From assembly GCA_028710565.1 (NCBI GenBank), contig JAQTTV010000008.1, positions 62,001-126,000 of the forward strand: a DNA stretch of 64,000 nucleotides. The letters are read 5' to 3'. Numbering within the stretch: the stretch's first letter is position 1; the number at the start of each line of letters is the position of its first letter. The notes beneath the pieces were generated by a model. The model did no database searches. It worked only from the letters and a program-made list of their open reading frames with translations, and was not told the DNA's origin. A program made the position numbers and the translations under genes. Shown one piece after another: positions 38,555 to 48,761 of the stretch. Source of the stretch: Gallionella sp. Lineage in GTDB: Bacteria; Pseudomonadota; Gammaproteobacteria; Burkholderiales; Gallionellaceae.

Positions 38555-39166
38555 TCACTGGGTATTCGTTAAGATGCGATAGCGTGCCTTGTCTGCCTCA
38601 AATCGTGCTTCGATGCTTGCTTTTTCGGCTTTGAACTTGGCAACATCATTCTGTTGTTTGGTGAGCAAAAGTTGCGTTTCATGCATTTGGTTGCGCAAAT
38701 AGGGATATATGTTTTTCCCTGCGGCTACTCTAGCCGCAGATTCGGCTTTCAAATCCTGCAATTTTTCCTGCGTAAGCTTAAGTTGGGTATTGGTACTGTT
38801 TATCATGGATTCAATTTGCTGCAAATTGCGCATTTTGGATTCATCTATTTCTCTGACACTACTAAAGGTGTTTAGCAATGCTTTGTCTCGCCGCTTTTGC
38901 TCCAGCTTGGCTTCTTCTTCAGCACTTTGTCTTCTCAGCTCTTCTGCTTTAGCTTTTTCCTGTTCAGGGGTGAGTTTTTCACGTTTATTGATTTCGCGCC
39001 CATTGGGAGTCAACTCACTGCGATTGTTGTTTGCAAATTCAGGCGGAATAACCTCACCGTAGTGCGTCATCCCTTGCGCATCCACCCATTTGTACAGCTT
39101 GGCGGCCGCAGGAAAGCTCAAACAACAACCCATGATACACAGTGCTAACAGTTTTACCCTATTCAT
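38555..39166 (-). CDS. DUF4124-domain secreted coiled-coil protein
   Basis: From the ATG at 39166 (GGAG 6 bases upstream) the product is 203 residues with a signal peptide (MNRVKLLALCIMGCCLSFPAAA). The DUF4124 motif KLYKWVDAQGMTHYGEVIPPE follows at once. The remainder is a long charged coiled coil (KREKLTPEQEKAKAEELRRQSAEEEAKLEQ and later). A frame to 39442 runs through pyrE and is rejected. The start overlaps the pyrE 3' end by 8 bases. Function unknown, probably periplasmic. Confidence 0.85.
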   Translation of the reverse strand: MNRVKLLALCIMGCCLSFPAAAKLYKWVDAQGMTHYGEVIPPEFANNNRSELTPNGREINKREKLTPEQEKAKAEELRRQSAEEEAKLEQKRRDKALLNTFSSVREIDESKMRNLQQIESMINSTNTQLKLTQEKLQDLKAESAARVAAGKNIYPYLRNQMHETQLLLTKQQNDVAKFKAEKASIEARFEADKARYRILTNTQ

Positions 39167-39806
39167 AACTGACTCCATATTGGTTTCGGTACGATTGTGT
39201 CGCTTGCAGATTTTCTTGCATCTGCTCTTCGCCTTGCAAATAATTGAGCAAATCACTGAGTGTCGCAATCGCGATAACAGGCAGTTGGTACAGTTGCTCG
39301 ACTTCCTGAACCGCTGACAAGGTGCCTTGCCCTCGTTCCATGCGATCGAGGGCAATGACCACCCCACAGGGTTCCGCGCCCGCTGCACGGATGAGCGTGA
39401 TGGATTCGCGCACCGATGTTCCCGCTGAGATGACATCATCAATAATCAACACGCGCCCCTGCAACTTCGCCCCGACAGTTGTTCCGCCTTCGCCATGATC
39501 CTTGGCTTCTTTGCGATTGTAGCAGTAAGGCACATTGCGCCCTTGTTCTGCCAACGCAATCGCCGCGCCTGCGGCAAGGGGAATGCCTTTGTAAGCAGGG
39601 CCGAAGAGCATGTCAAAAGGTAATTCTGACGCTAAAATTGCTTGCGCATAAAACTGCGATAAGTTTCTGAGCGATGCACCGTCATTAAATAACCCTGCGT
39701 TGAAAAAATAAGGGGATAACCGTCCTGCTTTGGTTTGAAACTCGCCGAAACATAATACTTTTTGTTGTACCGCGAAACGAATGAAATCTTGGCGAAAATT
39801 AAACAT
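39159..39806 (-). CDS. pyrE: Orotate phosphoribosyltransferase
   Basis: De novo pyrimidine synthesis enzyme converting orotate and PRPP to OMP. The start at 39806 (MFNFRQDFIRFAVQQKVLCFGEF) has AAGGG upstream and gives 215 residues, close to E. coli PyrE (213). The PRPP loop VLIIDDVISAGTSVRESI and the substrate segment GPAYKGIPLA are intact. The DUF4124 gene follows with an overlap. Confidence 0.97.
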   Translation of the reverse strand: MFNFRQDFIRFAVQQKVLCFGEFQTKAGRLSPYFFNAGLFNDGASLRNLSQFYAQAILASELPFDMLFGPAYKGIPLAAGAAIALAEQGRNVPYCYNRKEAKDHGEGGTTVGAKLQGRVLIIDDVISAGTSVRESITLIRAAGAEPCGVVIALDRMERGQGTLSAVQEVEQLYQLPVIAIATLSDLLNYLQGEEQMQENLQATQSYRNQYGVSYE

Positions 39807-39990
39807 AACGACCCTTATAGTGAACGACAATATCCACCATTATACTGGCGCAGTCGTTTTAGCTGAAAGTTTCCTTTTTGAAGTTAAGTGACATTTCATG
39901 GCGGTTTTGATCTATTTTCCTGAGTTAACAAGGTTAAATGAACAACTTCATCACTTAACTCGACTTTCGCAGAACCTAATAATGGCATGG

Positions 39991-40833
39991 CTACCATTGG
40001 GCGCATCTATTTAAATACGGCAACACGTTGAGGGTATTTTCCCGTGTGACTTGAGTGAGTTCGGTTAAGGTCATGCCGCGCAAGTCGGCGAGAGCTTGCG
40101 CAATTTGTGGGAGAAAGGCAGGTTGATTTGGTTCGCCACGGGTGAGAAAAGCGGGCGGGATGTCGGGGGCATCGGTTTCCAGTACCAGACTATCCAGCGG
40201 CAAGGTGGCGGCGAGTTCGCGGATGCGGGTGGCACGGGGATAGGTCATCGCGCCGCCGAAGCCCAACTTGAAACCCAGTTTGATAAACACCTCCGCCTGT
40301 TGGCGGCTGCCATTGAAGGCGTGGGCAATACCGCCGCGCACCTTAATTTGGCGCAAATGCTTCAACACTTGATCTTGCGCACGGCGAATATGCAGCAACA
40401 CGGGCAAATCGAATTCGCGGGCGAGTTTCAATTGAGCCACGAATAGACTTTCTTGTTCGGCTAACGTGGGCGAAGCGACAAAACCATCCAAGCCGATTTC
40501 GCCCACCGCAACGGGGCGATGGGTGGTGAGATAGTCTCGCAGCGTCTGCAACCCCTCTTCCGTTCGTGTTAAGCCTGTCGAAACACCCTGCGCTTCAACG
40601 CCTTCAGTTCTGAGCGAAGTCAAAGGGTTGGTGTGAACGTACATCGGATGAATGCCATACGCTGGAAAACAAATCGAATTCTGCGCACACAACCGTTGCA
40701 CCGCCGCGAAATTTCCCGCCTCCACAGCAGGTATCACCATCTGCCGCACCCCAGTTTTTTGCGCAGCCAGTATCAATTCCGCTTGGCGGTTACCGAATTC
40801 GGGTGCGTCTAGGTGGCAGTGGGTGTCGATCAT
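39991..40833 (-). CDS. TatD-family metal-dependent nuclease (YjjV-like) with repeat-derived insertion
   Basis: A 280-residue TatD-family hydrolase, a TIM-barrel DNase. Metal ligands are visible: MIDTHCHLD, VGEIGLDGF, LLHIRRA, HAFNGS and LETDAPDIPP. Family members have about 260 residues. The excess is at about residues 69-92, between YVHTNP and EEGLQTLRDYL, where the DNA is a copy of a dispersed palindromic repeat (40558-40629). The insertion is in frame, lies between conserved barrel elements (probably a surface loop) and leaves all ligands intact, so the enzyme is probably active. Confidence 0.92.
   Translation of the reverse strand: MIDTHCHLDAPEFGNRQAELILAAQKTGVRQMVIPAVEAGNFAAVQRLCAQNSICFPAYGIHPMYVHTNPLTSLRTEGVEAQGVSTGLTRTEEGLQTLRDYLTTHRPVAVGEIGLDGFVASPTLAEQESLFVAQLKLAREFDLPVLLHIRRAQDQVLKHLRQIKVRGGIAHAFNGSRQQAEVFIKLGFKLGFGGAMTYPRATRIRELAATLPLDSLVLETDAPDIPPAFLTRGEPNQPAFLPQIAQALADLRGMTLTELTQVTRENTLNVLPYLNRCAQW
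40558..40629. repeat. Dispersed palindromic repeat inside tatD-family gene
   Basis: The segment begins TTCCGTTCGTGTTAAGCCTG and ends with TCAGTTCTGAGCGAAGTCAA. Its left part matches the interior of the MITE at 26495-26635 (CTTCCGTTCGTG, then AGCCTGTCGAA). It encodes about 24 extra residues in the TatD-family protein. Confidence 0.75.
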
Positions 40834-40869
40834 CGTGAGAAATCAGTGGATTGAGCACAAGTTACGGGC

Positions 40870-41154
40870 TTAGAAATTTTCCACCCAAATTCTGGCGGTA
40901 TGGATAACGGACAAAATGTGGATTTCGTTCGCCTCAACGCGATAAGCCAAGATAAAGGGAAAGCGTCCCACGGCGAGCTCGCGTGTTCCCGCAACTCGCC
41001 CGACACGACCCAATAACGAATTTTGGATGAGCGTATCTGCGGTTTTCCGAATCACACCGATTACACGCTTCGCTGCGGATGGGTTTTCTTGTGCGATGTA
41101 ATCGTGAATTTCCGCCAAGTCTAATTTGGCTCGCGGGGTGTAGCGTAGTTTCAC
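40870..41154 (-). CDS. ParE/RelE-family toxin
   Basis: A 94-residue ParE/RelE-superfamily toxin: YTPRAKLDLAEIHDYIAQENPSAAKRVIGVI, then GRVAGTRELAVGRFPFILAYRV and ILSVIHTARIWVENF. ParE toxins act on DNA gyrase, RelE toxins on ribosome-bound mRNA; the pattern here is closer to ParE. It follows its antitoxin gene with a 4-base overlap, the standard arrangement. Confidence 0.9.
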   Translation of the reverse strand: MKLRYTPRAKLDLAEIHDYIAQENPSAAKRVIGVIRKTADTLIQNSLLGRVGRVAGTRELAVGRFPFILAYRVEANEIHILSVIHTARIWVENF

Positions 41155-41390
41155 GCTTGTGGCTCGGCGTAGCGGGCAAAAAACGCATCCATCTCTTCAT
41201 CTGGCACAAACTCATTTCGCTGCGCTTGTGCTAAACCTTCCGCAATGCGCTTGATAATTCGATGTTGTTGCGCCAGATACAGCGACACAGCTTCGTTCAC
41301 TAACTCGTTTTCACTACGGTGAACTTCCATTGCCAAATGATCCAGTTGCACCCTCAAGTCAGGGCGAATCTCAAAGGTTGTGGTGTGCAT
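41151..41390 (-). CDS. Ribbon-helix-helix antitoxin
   Basis: A 79-residue CopG/ParD-like antitoxin. The N-terminal strand and helices (TTTFEIRPDLRVQLDHLAMEVHRSENELVNEAVSLYL) form a ribbon-helix-helix DNA-binding dimer; the acidic tail (EFVPDEEMDAFFARYAE) should wrap the toxin. It precedes the ParE-type toxin gene, which it overlaps by 4 bases, and probably represses the pair. Confidence 0.88.
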   Translation of the reverse strand: MHTTTFEIRPDLRVQLDHLAMEVHRSENELVNEAVSLYLAQQHRIIKRIAEGLAQAQRNEFVPDEEMDAFFARYAEPQA

Positions 41391-41507
41391 ATTTTCTCCA
41401 GATAGTTAAGGAAAATGATGGCGTTGGATTAGGTCATAGACCGTAACCCAACAAACTGATTGGGCGATGTCGGGTTGCACTAACCCGACCTTGTATTATC
41501 GAATTTA

Positions 41508-42608
41508 CTACTCCAGAACGAACGGCCCATCATATGTTTCAGCCGCTTCCAGTATGGCATCTAGTGCACGCTTAGGTGATGATCGTCCATTAACATCCTT
41601 CATCAGTTGATGGCAGGCATAGTGTCTTGACGGCATTTCTGGATCTTTAACACTCTCTAGGCCTTTCCGTGAGTAACCCGCTAAGACGCGCAGTGCACCT
41701 GCCAAGAGTTCATTACTTGATAATTCGATTTCAGACGGGAGTTTCTCTAAACATCTATCCTGAATGATTTCAGCTATTACCGACTGGTTCCATACGGTGC
41801 CAATTTGAGGATCTGCCTCTCCCTCTACTCCCAATCGACCAACGTAAATCCCAACCAAAATTGCAATATCTTTCCCGAATTGATACCTAGTTCCATATAT
41901 TTGAACAGCCCCTTTGGAATTGTAATATAAAACTGGAGACCCAGACATTCCGCTCTTGGATGCGCTATCAACTAGAAACTTTGGCTCCCGATCCCACCCA
42001 AGTTGGACGGACGAAGCGACAGTTGCACGCTTCCAAACTGGTTGAGCATAATAATCTTGAATGTTGTGTGGGTAGCCTGGAATGAACAATTCCTCAGTAA
42101 CCTCTACTGACTCTAACCATTTTTTAATTACGTCGTCATCTGGAACCAAGTATTTCTGTATGGGACATATTTCAGACCGTGTCCCGTTGGGCATAGACAT
42201 TATCGGAGATAGCCTTATATCCCTTCTCTCTCCTGTTGAAAGATGAAGTTCAGACAAATGATCTGCTGCGGGATCAAATGGGATAGCAGCCACATCGATC
42301 CTCGGCCAGTTTACTGAATGCACAAAAAATAGAGACTTCTCCTCGTCTAACAAAGGAAGCGTAATTGAAAGCCGAGTTGCACCGAAATCTGGAAAACTTA
42401 CAGCAAGAGCAACGACAACATTATCAGGAGTAGCCTGATTTTTACTCAGGCACTTTAGCGTCTCAGAATGACGACCTGTCAAATTGTGCCAAGCAGTAAC
42501 GATGAAATACTCATTCTCATATTGATAGGTGACCCCCGTACCAATCGAAAGAACTGTTTTCTGGAATCGCATCGTTAGATGGACAACCGAATTGCTTATT
42601 GCAGCCAT
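41508..42608 (-). CDS. Trypsin-like serine peptidase domain protein
   Basis: A 366-residue cytoplasmic protein (no signal peptide) with a trypsin-like fold. The triad is recognisable: H41 in IVTAWHNL, D105 in WPRIDVAAIPF, S222 in KSGMSGSPVLYY, the GxSGSP serine loop. The C-terminal 90 residues (LSSNELLAGALRVLAGYSRKGLESVK onward) form a separate helical segment. The gene is AT-richer than hisD beside it and stands alone after a toxin-antitoxin pair. Intracellular trypsin-like proteins of this type occur in bacterial defence loci, but no partner is seen here. Substrate unknown. Confidence 0.8.
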   Translation of the reverse strand: MAAISNSVVHLTMRFQKTVLSIGTGVTYQYENEYFIVTAWHNLTGRHSETLKCLSKNQATPDNVVVALAVSFPDFGATRLSITLPLLDEEKSLFFVHSVNWPRIDVAAIPFDPAADHLSELHLSTGERRDIRLSPIMSMPNGTRSEICPIQKYLVPDDDVIKKWLESVEVTEELFIPGYPHNIQDYYAQPVWKRATVASSVQLGWDREPKFLVDSASKSGMSGSPVLYYNSKGAVQIYGTRYQFGKDIAILVGIYVGRLGVEGEADPQIGTVWNQSVIAEIIQDRCLEKLPSEIELSSNELLAGALRVLAGYSRKGLESVKDPEMPSRHYACHQLMKDVNGRSSPKRALDAILEAAETYDGPFVLE

Positions 42609-42666
42609 GCTCTATTTCCCCTAACGAGGTGGATTCCAACCTCTTTTTACTGCCCCCACCCCCGAA

Positions 42667-43962
42667 CTACCCCTTCCGATACAACGCCGATTGCGCGTGC
42701 GCTTGCAAGCCTTCGCCAAATGCCAAGGTCGCGGCGATGTCGCCTAGCTTTTGCGCGCCTTTAGGGGAAACTTGGATTAGGCTGCTGCGTTTTTGGAAGT
42801 CATATACGCCGAGCGGGGAAGAGAAGCGCGCCGTGCCTGAGGTGGGGAGGACGTGGTTGGGCCCTGCGCAGTAGTCGCCAAGGGATTCGGAGGTGTAGCG
42901 TCCCATGAAAATCGCGCCTGCGTGTTTGAGTTTGGGCAAATAGTCTTGCGGGGCTTCGACGGAGAGTTCCAAATGTTCGGGGGCGATGCGGTTGCTGATG
43001 CGGCAGGCTTCGTCCAAGTCGGCGACGTGAATCAGCGCGCCGCGATTTTCGAGGGCAGTGCGAATGATGTCCTTGCGGGGCATCTGATCCAACAAACGAT
43101 TTGCACTAGCGGCGACGGCTTCGAGGAATGCGGCATCGGGCGAAATCAAAATGGCTTGGGCGAGTTCGTCGTGTTCGGCTTGGGAGAACAAGTCCATGGC
43201 AATCCAATCGGGGTTGGTTTGCCCGTCGCAAATCACCAAAATTTCGGACGGTCCTGCCACCATGTCGATGCCGCACGTGCCGAATACGCGGCGTTTGGCG
43301 GAGGCGACGTAGGCGTTGCCAGGCCCGACGATTTTATCGACTTTGGGGATGGTCGCTGTGCCGTAAGCCAAGGCTGCTACGGCTTGCGCGCCGCCGATGG
43401 TGAACACGCGATCCACGCCTGACAAATACGCCGCTGCCAATACCAGTTGGTTTTTGATGCCGTCGGGTGTAGGCACGACCATGATAAGCTCTGCCACACC
43501 CGCGACTTTGGCGGGCAAGGCGTTCATCAGCACCGACGAGGGATAAGCAGCTTTACCTCCTGGGACGTACAAACCCACGCGATCCAAGGGCGTCACTTGT
43601 TGACCCAACAGCGTGCCGTCTTCGTCGGTGTAGCTCCACGAGGCTTGCACTTGTTTTTGGTGATAGCTGGTGACGCGAAGTGCTGCGGCTTCGAGGGCGG
43701 CGCGTTGTTCAGTGGGCAAGGTTTCAAATGCCACGCGCAGCTCTTCCTTAGGCAATTCCATCGCGGCGGCATTCGCCAATGGCAGACGGTCAAAGCGGGC
43801 GGTGTATTCCAGTACGGCCGCATCTCCACGTTGGCGCACGTCTTTCAAAATCGCGGCAACGGTGGCTTCGAGTTGTTCATCCGCGTTTTCTTCAAACGCC
43901 AATACGTGGGACAGTTGGCTATCGAAATCGGCATCACGGGTGGAAAGGCGGCGAATTTGCAT
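42667..43962 (-). CDS. hisD: Histidinol dehydrogenase
   Basis: Last two oxidation steps of histidine synthesis, histidinol to histidine, zinc-dependent. The 431-residue protein has the family signatures [21 protein letters not shown], the zinc and catalytic segment [13 protein letters not shown], and [10 protein letters not shown]. It lies downstream of hisG on the same strand; the intervening 152 bases contain a dispersed repeat. The murA-hisG-hisD order is widespread in gammaproteobacteria. Confidence 0.97.
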   Translation of the reverse strand: MQIRRLSTRDADFDSQLSHVLAFEENADEQLEATVAAILKDVRQRGDAAVLEYTARFDRLPLANAAAMELPKEELRVAFETLPTEQRAALEAAALRVTSYHQKQVQASWSYTDEDGTLLGQQVTPLDRVGLYVPGGKAAYPSSVLMNALPAKVAGVAELIMVVPTPDGIKNQLVLAAAYLSGVDRVFTIGGAQAVAALAYGTATIPKVDKIVGPGNAYVASAKRRVFGTCGIDMVAGPSEILVICDGQTNPDWIAMDLFSQAEHDELAQAILISPDAAFLEAVAASANRLLDQMPRKDIIRTALENRGALIHVADLDEACRISNRIAPEHLELSVEAPQDYLPKLKHAGAIFMGRYTSESLGDYCAGPNHVLPTSGTARFSSPLGVYDFQKRSSLIQVSPKGAQKLGDIAATLAFGEGLQAHAQSALYRKG

Positions 43963-44004
43963 GTTTTTTCCTTAAGTAATTGAACCAAAGTTTGACACTA
44001 TTGA

Positions 44005-44109
44005 TTCCCTCACCCTAGCAGGGGGAGGGTTAGGGTGGGGGTGGAAATCATCGTATAGATGCAAACCTTCAACCCCCATCCCGCCCTTCCCTCTGCTAGG
44101 GGGAAGGAG
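44005..44109. repeat. Dispersed palindromic repeat, copy D
   Basis: A full copy of the CCCTCCCCC-type repeat between hisG and hisD; its left arm reads CCCTCACCCTAGCAGGGGGA and its right arm CTTCCCTCTGCTAGGGGGAA. It ends 6 bases before the hisG stop codon. Confidence 0.87.
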
Positions 44110-44114
44110 TTGGT

Positions 44115-44753
44115 TTATTTCACAATGGCACTGGCGAAGGCATCCAGCATGGGCTGGATTAGGTTGCGTTTGAGTTTCAGCGCGGCTTGGTTGACCACCA
44201 ATCGCGAAGAGACATCGGCGATATGCTCGACTGCGCGTAGGTTGTTGGCTTTAAGCGTGTTGCCGCTGCTGACCAAGTCCACAATGGCATCAGACAACCC
44301 AACCAAGGGAGCAAGTTCCATCGAACCATAAAGTTTAATCAAATCGACGTGCACACCCTTTGCCGCAAAGTGATCGCGGGCGGTTTGTACATATTTAGTG
44401 GCGATGCGTAACCTTGCGCCTTGTTTGACGGCAGCTTCGTAGTCGAAATCATCGCGTACCGCGACCATCATGCGGCACTTGGCGATGTTCAAATCCAGCG
44501 GTTGATACAAGCCCATGCCACCATGTTCATTCAGCACATCTTTGCCCGCCACACCCATGTCCGCCGCGCCATACTGCACATAAGTGGGCACGTCAGAAGC
44601 GCGCACGATAATCAGCTGCACGTCGGCGCGGTTGGTGGGCAGTATCAGCTTGCGGGAGGATTCTGGGTCTTCCAGTGCTTGTATGCCTGCGGCATTGAGC
44701 AGCGGCATGGTTTCTTCAAAAATACGACCTTTGGATAAAGCGATGGTAATCAT
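44115..44753 (-). CDS. hisG: ATP phosphoribosyltransferase, short form HisG
   Basis: First committed step of histidine synthesis. The 212-residue length marks the short form, which lacks the C-terminal regulatory domain and works with His[20 protein letters not shown] begins the protein, and the PRPP-binding segment [19 protein letters not shown] is present. No hisZ lies in the window. It follows murA after a 250-base gap filled by a GTGAAA-type repeat. Confidence 0.96.
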   Translation of the reverse strand: MITIALSKGRIFEETMPLLNAAGIQALEDPESSRKLILPTNRADVQLIIVRASDVPTYVQYGAADMGVAGKDVLNEHGGMGLYQPLDLNIAKCRMMVAVRDDFDYEAAVKQGARLRIATKYVQTARDHFAAKGVHVDLIKLYGSMELAPLVGLSDAIVDLVSSGNTLKANNLRAVEHIADVSSRLVVNQAALKLKRNLIQPMLDAFASAIVK

Positions 44754-44763
44754 GGTTTTTTGT

Positions 44764-44993
44764 GGTGAAATGTTAAAGGTGACGCGCTTCGCTTAGGTGA
44801 AACGTGAAAAGTGACTCGCCGCTTTGCGGCTCAAGTGAAAGGCGAAACAATACGGCTTCGTTTCTCCGCGTTCACGAAAAGTTGGAATCGTTTGGCGACT
44901 CAAGTGAGAATTGAAACAAAACCGCCTCATCTCACCCATGCACTTTACGCTCCCCACCCCCTTACGTTTCACTTCTCACCTTTCACTTTTCAC
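44764..44993. repeat. GTGAAA-type palindromic repeat between murA and hisG
   Basis: This longest copy (230 bases) carries several GTGAAA/GTGACTCG motifs on the left (GGTGAAACGTGAAAAGTGAC) and inverted TTTCAC motifs on the right (CGTTTCACTTCTCACCTTTC). It fills nearly the whole murA-hisG gap. Confidence 0.75.
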
Positions 44994-45003
44994 CGAATTC
45001 GAT

Positions 45004-46257
<1,254 letters not shown>

Positions 46258-46271
46258 TTAAGTGGCTTTAA

Positions 46272-46520
46272 TCAAAGTTGCGAAGGGCGAGCTGCCCATT
46301 CTTGCGGAGTGAAGGTCTTGATGGATAAGGCATGAATTTCTTCTCGCATTCTATCCCCCAATGTTTTAAAAACCAGTTGATGACGCTGGATACGGCTTTT
46401 GCCTTCAAATGCGTCACTGACCACCACCGCTTCAAAATGCTGACCGTCACCCACCACCGTTAAGTGTTGCGTGACCATATTTTGGGCAATGTTGAGTTGA
46501 ATGCTTTCAGGGGTGACCAT
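46272..46520 (-). CDS. ibaG: BolA-family protein IbaG
   Basis: An 82-residue BolA-like protein, with the family pattern HLTVVGDGQHFEAVVVSDAFEGKSRIQRHQLVFKTLG. The invariant histidine that can share an iron-sulfur cluster with a monothiol glutaredoxin lies in this region. In gammaproteobacteria ibaG sits between mlaB and murA, as here. Confidence 0.93.
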   Translation of the reverse strand: MVTPESIQLNIAQNMVTQHLTVVGDGQHFEAVVVSDAFEGKSRIQRHQLVFKTLGDRMREEIHALSIKTFTPQEWAARPSQL

Positions 46521-46585
46521 AATAGTGACAAGTAATAGTGTTAATAAACGAAGCCTTGAGAGACGACGAGAATTCGAACACGAGG

Positions 46586-46867
46586 TTAGTGAGTGGGCAG
46601 CAAATCCGCCACGCCGTACAAGGTCGCGAGGCTAATCAAATTTTCAGGTAAACCATGCACGCTTAATTGACGTTGTTTGGATTGTGCAGCACGAACCCAA
46701 CCAAGCAACATACTGACAGTAGCTGAATCAATCGTTTCGGCTTTGGAAAAATCGACTGTTAGATTGCCTTGCGACAACTGCTCCAAGCCTTGATTAAACA
46801 AGGCTGGAACGGTCTCCATATTCAGTGAACCGCGCATGATGAAGCGTTCCCCTTCCTGCGTCATCAT
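46586..46867 (-). CDS. mlaB: STAS-domain protein MlaB
   Basis: A 93-residue STAS-domain subunit that binds the MlaF ATPase and is needed for assembly and activity of the MlaFEDB transporter. FSKAETIDSATVSMLLGWV holds the conserved Asp-Ser/Thr loop. Its start overlaps the end of mlaC by 4 bases. Confidence 0.92.
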   Translation of the reverse strand: MMTQEGERFIMRGSLNMETVPALFNQGLEQLSQGNLTVDFSKAETIDSATVSMLLGWVRAAQSKQRQLSVHGLPENLISLATLYGVADLLPTH

Positions 46868-47481
46868 TTTGAGTTGCCCTTAGTTGCAGAGGCATTTTTC
46901 TCTTTTAGCACCTTAATCAGTCCGTCCAGTCCACCTTTTTCAATTTCTGTGGAAAAACTATTGCGATACGTAGGGACTAATCCTGCACCTTCAATATACA
47001 AATCAAAAACTTTCCAACCGTCTTTGGTTTTCTGCATTTCATAATTAACTGAAAGTGCCGATCCATTGGGTTTGATGATATTGGTTTTAACTGTAACTTC
47101 GTCATCTGCATCAGACATTCTAAGCGGTTTAACATCCACGCTTTGGTCACGATAGGAGCTAAACGCTTTAGCATAGGTGCGAACCAATAAGTTATGAAAC
47201 TCCGTGATAAGCGTTTGCTTTTGCTCAGGTGTGGCAGTGCGCCATGCCTTGCCCACTGCCAATTGTGTCATACGTTGGAAGTTAAAATGTGGCAACAACT
47301 TCTCATCGACCAAGGCCACGATCTTTTGTTGGTTGCCTGATTGAATCTCTTTATCTTGCTTGATGATAGCAATCACTTCGTCGCTAGTGCTTTTAATCAG
47401 CTCGTCGGGTGCCATAATGCCTGCATGGGCGATGCCGACCCAGCACATTAAACCTACCAAAATTTTAATCCATTGTTTCAT
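46864..47481 (-). CDS. mlaC: Periplasmic phospholipid-binding protein MlaC
   Basis: Soluble periplasmic lipid shuttle of the Mla pathway. The 205-residue product has a signal peptide (MKQWIKILVGLMCWVGIAHA) and the MlaC fold with HFNFQRMTQLAVGKAWRTATPEQKQTLITEF. It carries phospholipid between the outer-membrane MlaA complex and MlaD. mlaA is not in the window. Gap to mlaD is 22 bases. Confidence 0.95.
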   Translation of the reverse strand: MKQWIKILVGLMCWVGIAHAGIMAPDELIKSTSDEVIAIIKQDKEIQSGNQQKIVALVDEKLLPHFNFQRMTQLAVGKAWRTATPEQKQTLITEFHNLLVRTYAKAFSSYRDQSVDVKPLRMSDADDEVTVKTNIIKPNGSALSVNYEMQKTKDGWKVFDLYIEGAGLVPTYRNSFSTEIEKGGLDGLIKVLKEKNASATKGNSK

Positions 47482-47503
47482 GTTATTACTCCTTAATAAT
47501 TAA

Positions 47504-47968
47504 CTACTTTGCTGGTTCTTCAGCCTTGCTATAGATAAATTTCCCGATCAAGTCTTCCAATACCATCGCTGACTGAGTTCTTTTGATTTCACCATTCGGT
47601 GCCAAGTTTTCGGTATCGCCACCAGGGTTCAAGCCTATGTATTGTTCACCCAGTAGACCTGCGGTATTGATATTGGCAAAGGTATCTTTAGGAAATTGAT
47701 AGCGTTTATCCAAGCTCATCGTCACTTTGGCTTTATAAGTTGTGCTATCTAATGTGATTTCGGTGACGCGCCCCACCAATACGCCCGCGCTTTTGATAGA
47801 AGCTTTCGGTTTCAGCCCACCAATATTGTCGAAATAAGCGTGAACTTGATAAGTTTCCGATACGTTGTACGTGCTGAGATTGCCGACCTTCATCGCCAGC
47901 ATGACCAGCGCGGCAATGCCTGCCACGACAAATATGCCTACCCATAAATCGAGTGTAGTACGTTCCAT
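47504..47968 (-). CDS. mlaD: MCE-domain protein MlaD
   Basis: A 154-residue single-pass protein: N-terminal membrane helix (about 8-27, LWVGIFVVAGIAALVMLAMKV) followed by one MCE domain (VHAYFDNIGGLKPKASIKSAGVLVGRVTEI). It forms the hexameric periplasmic ring of the MlaFEDB transporter. The mlaE stop is 3 bases upstream. Confidence 0.96.
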   Translation of the reverse strand: MERTTLDLWVGIFVVAGIAALVMLAMKVGNLSTYNVSETYQVHAYFDNIGGLKPKASIKSAGVLVGRVTEITLDSTTYKAKVTMSLDKRYQFPKDTFANINTAGLLGEQYIGLNPGGDTENLAPNGEIKRTQSAMVLEDLIGKFIYSKAEEPAK

Positions 47969-47971
47969 TGT

Positions 47972-48760
47972 TTAACTTCCTCCAAACATCATTGCGGTCA
48001 AAATAAAATCGAGCATCAAAATCGCCAAAGACGATGTGACAACGGTACGGGTGGTTGCGCCTGAAACACCCTCTGCGGTGGGCGGCGCATCATATCCTTC
48101 AAATAAAGCGATAATGGTGACGACCGTGCCAAAGACAAAACTCTTCAATACGCCGTTCATCACATCGTGCCTAAAATCAACAGCAGCTTGCATTTGTGAC
48201 CAGAATGAACCTTCGTCCACACCAATTTGCACCACGCCAACAAAATAGCCTCCAAACACACCCATCGCGCTAAACAAGGCCGCCAATAACGGCATGGAAA
48301 TGACCCCCGCCCAAAAACGCGGCGCAACGATGCGGGCTATAGGGTTGACTGCCATCATTTCCATCGCAGAAATTTGTTCCGTGGCTTTCATCAAGCCAAT
48401 TTCAGCGGTCATCGCCGAACCCGCGCGGCTGGCAAATAACAGCGCAGCAACCACAGGTCCTAATTCGCGCACCAAGCCCAACGCCACCATCACACCCAAC
48501 GCAGACTCTGAGCCGTAGCGTTTTAGTGTTTCATAGCCTTGCAAGCCCAGTACCATGCCGACGAATAAGCCCGCCACCACGATAATAATGAGTGACATGA
48601 CACCCGTAGAAAATAGCTCTCTGACGATGAGGTGGAAACGCCGAAAACTATTGCCTGAATACAGTAGGATTTGTGCAAAAAAACGTGTAGCCAATCCGAT
48701 GCGCCACACGGCATCAATGGTGCGGCGACCAATGCCGCGTAAGGTTCTTGCAACAGGCAT
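47972..48760 (-). CDS. mlaE: Mla permease MlaE
   Basis: A 262-residue inner-membrane permease of the Mla ABC transporter. Five or six membrane segments are visible, and the MlaE signature VRELGPVVAALLFASRAGSAMTAEIGLMKATEQISAMEMM is complete. It lies one base after mlaF. Confidence 0.96.
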   Translation of the reverse strand: MPVARTLRGIGRRTIDAVWRIGLATRFFAQILLYSGNSFRRFHLIVRELFSTGVMSLIIIVVAGLFVGMVLGLQGYETLKRYGSESALGVMVALGLVRELGPVVAALLFASRAGSAMTAEIGLMKATEQISAMEMMAVNPIARIVAPRFWAGVISMPLLAALFSAMGVFGGYFVGVVQIGVDEGSFWSQMQAAVDFRHDVMNGVLKSFVFGTVVTIIALFEGYDAPPTAEGVSGATTRTVVTSSLAILMLDFILTAMMFGGS

Positions 48761-48761
48761 T

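Noticed and set aside
39167..39442. 92-residue extension of the DUF4124 protein
   Set aside because: It lies within pyrE in another frame and would displace the clear signal peptide from the N-terminus.
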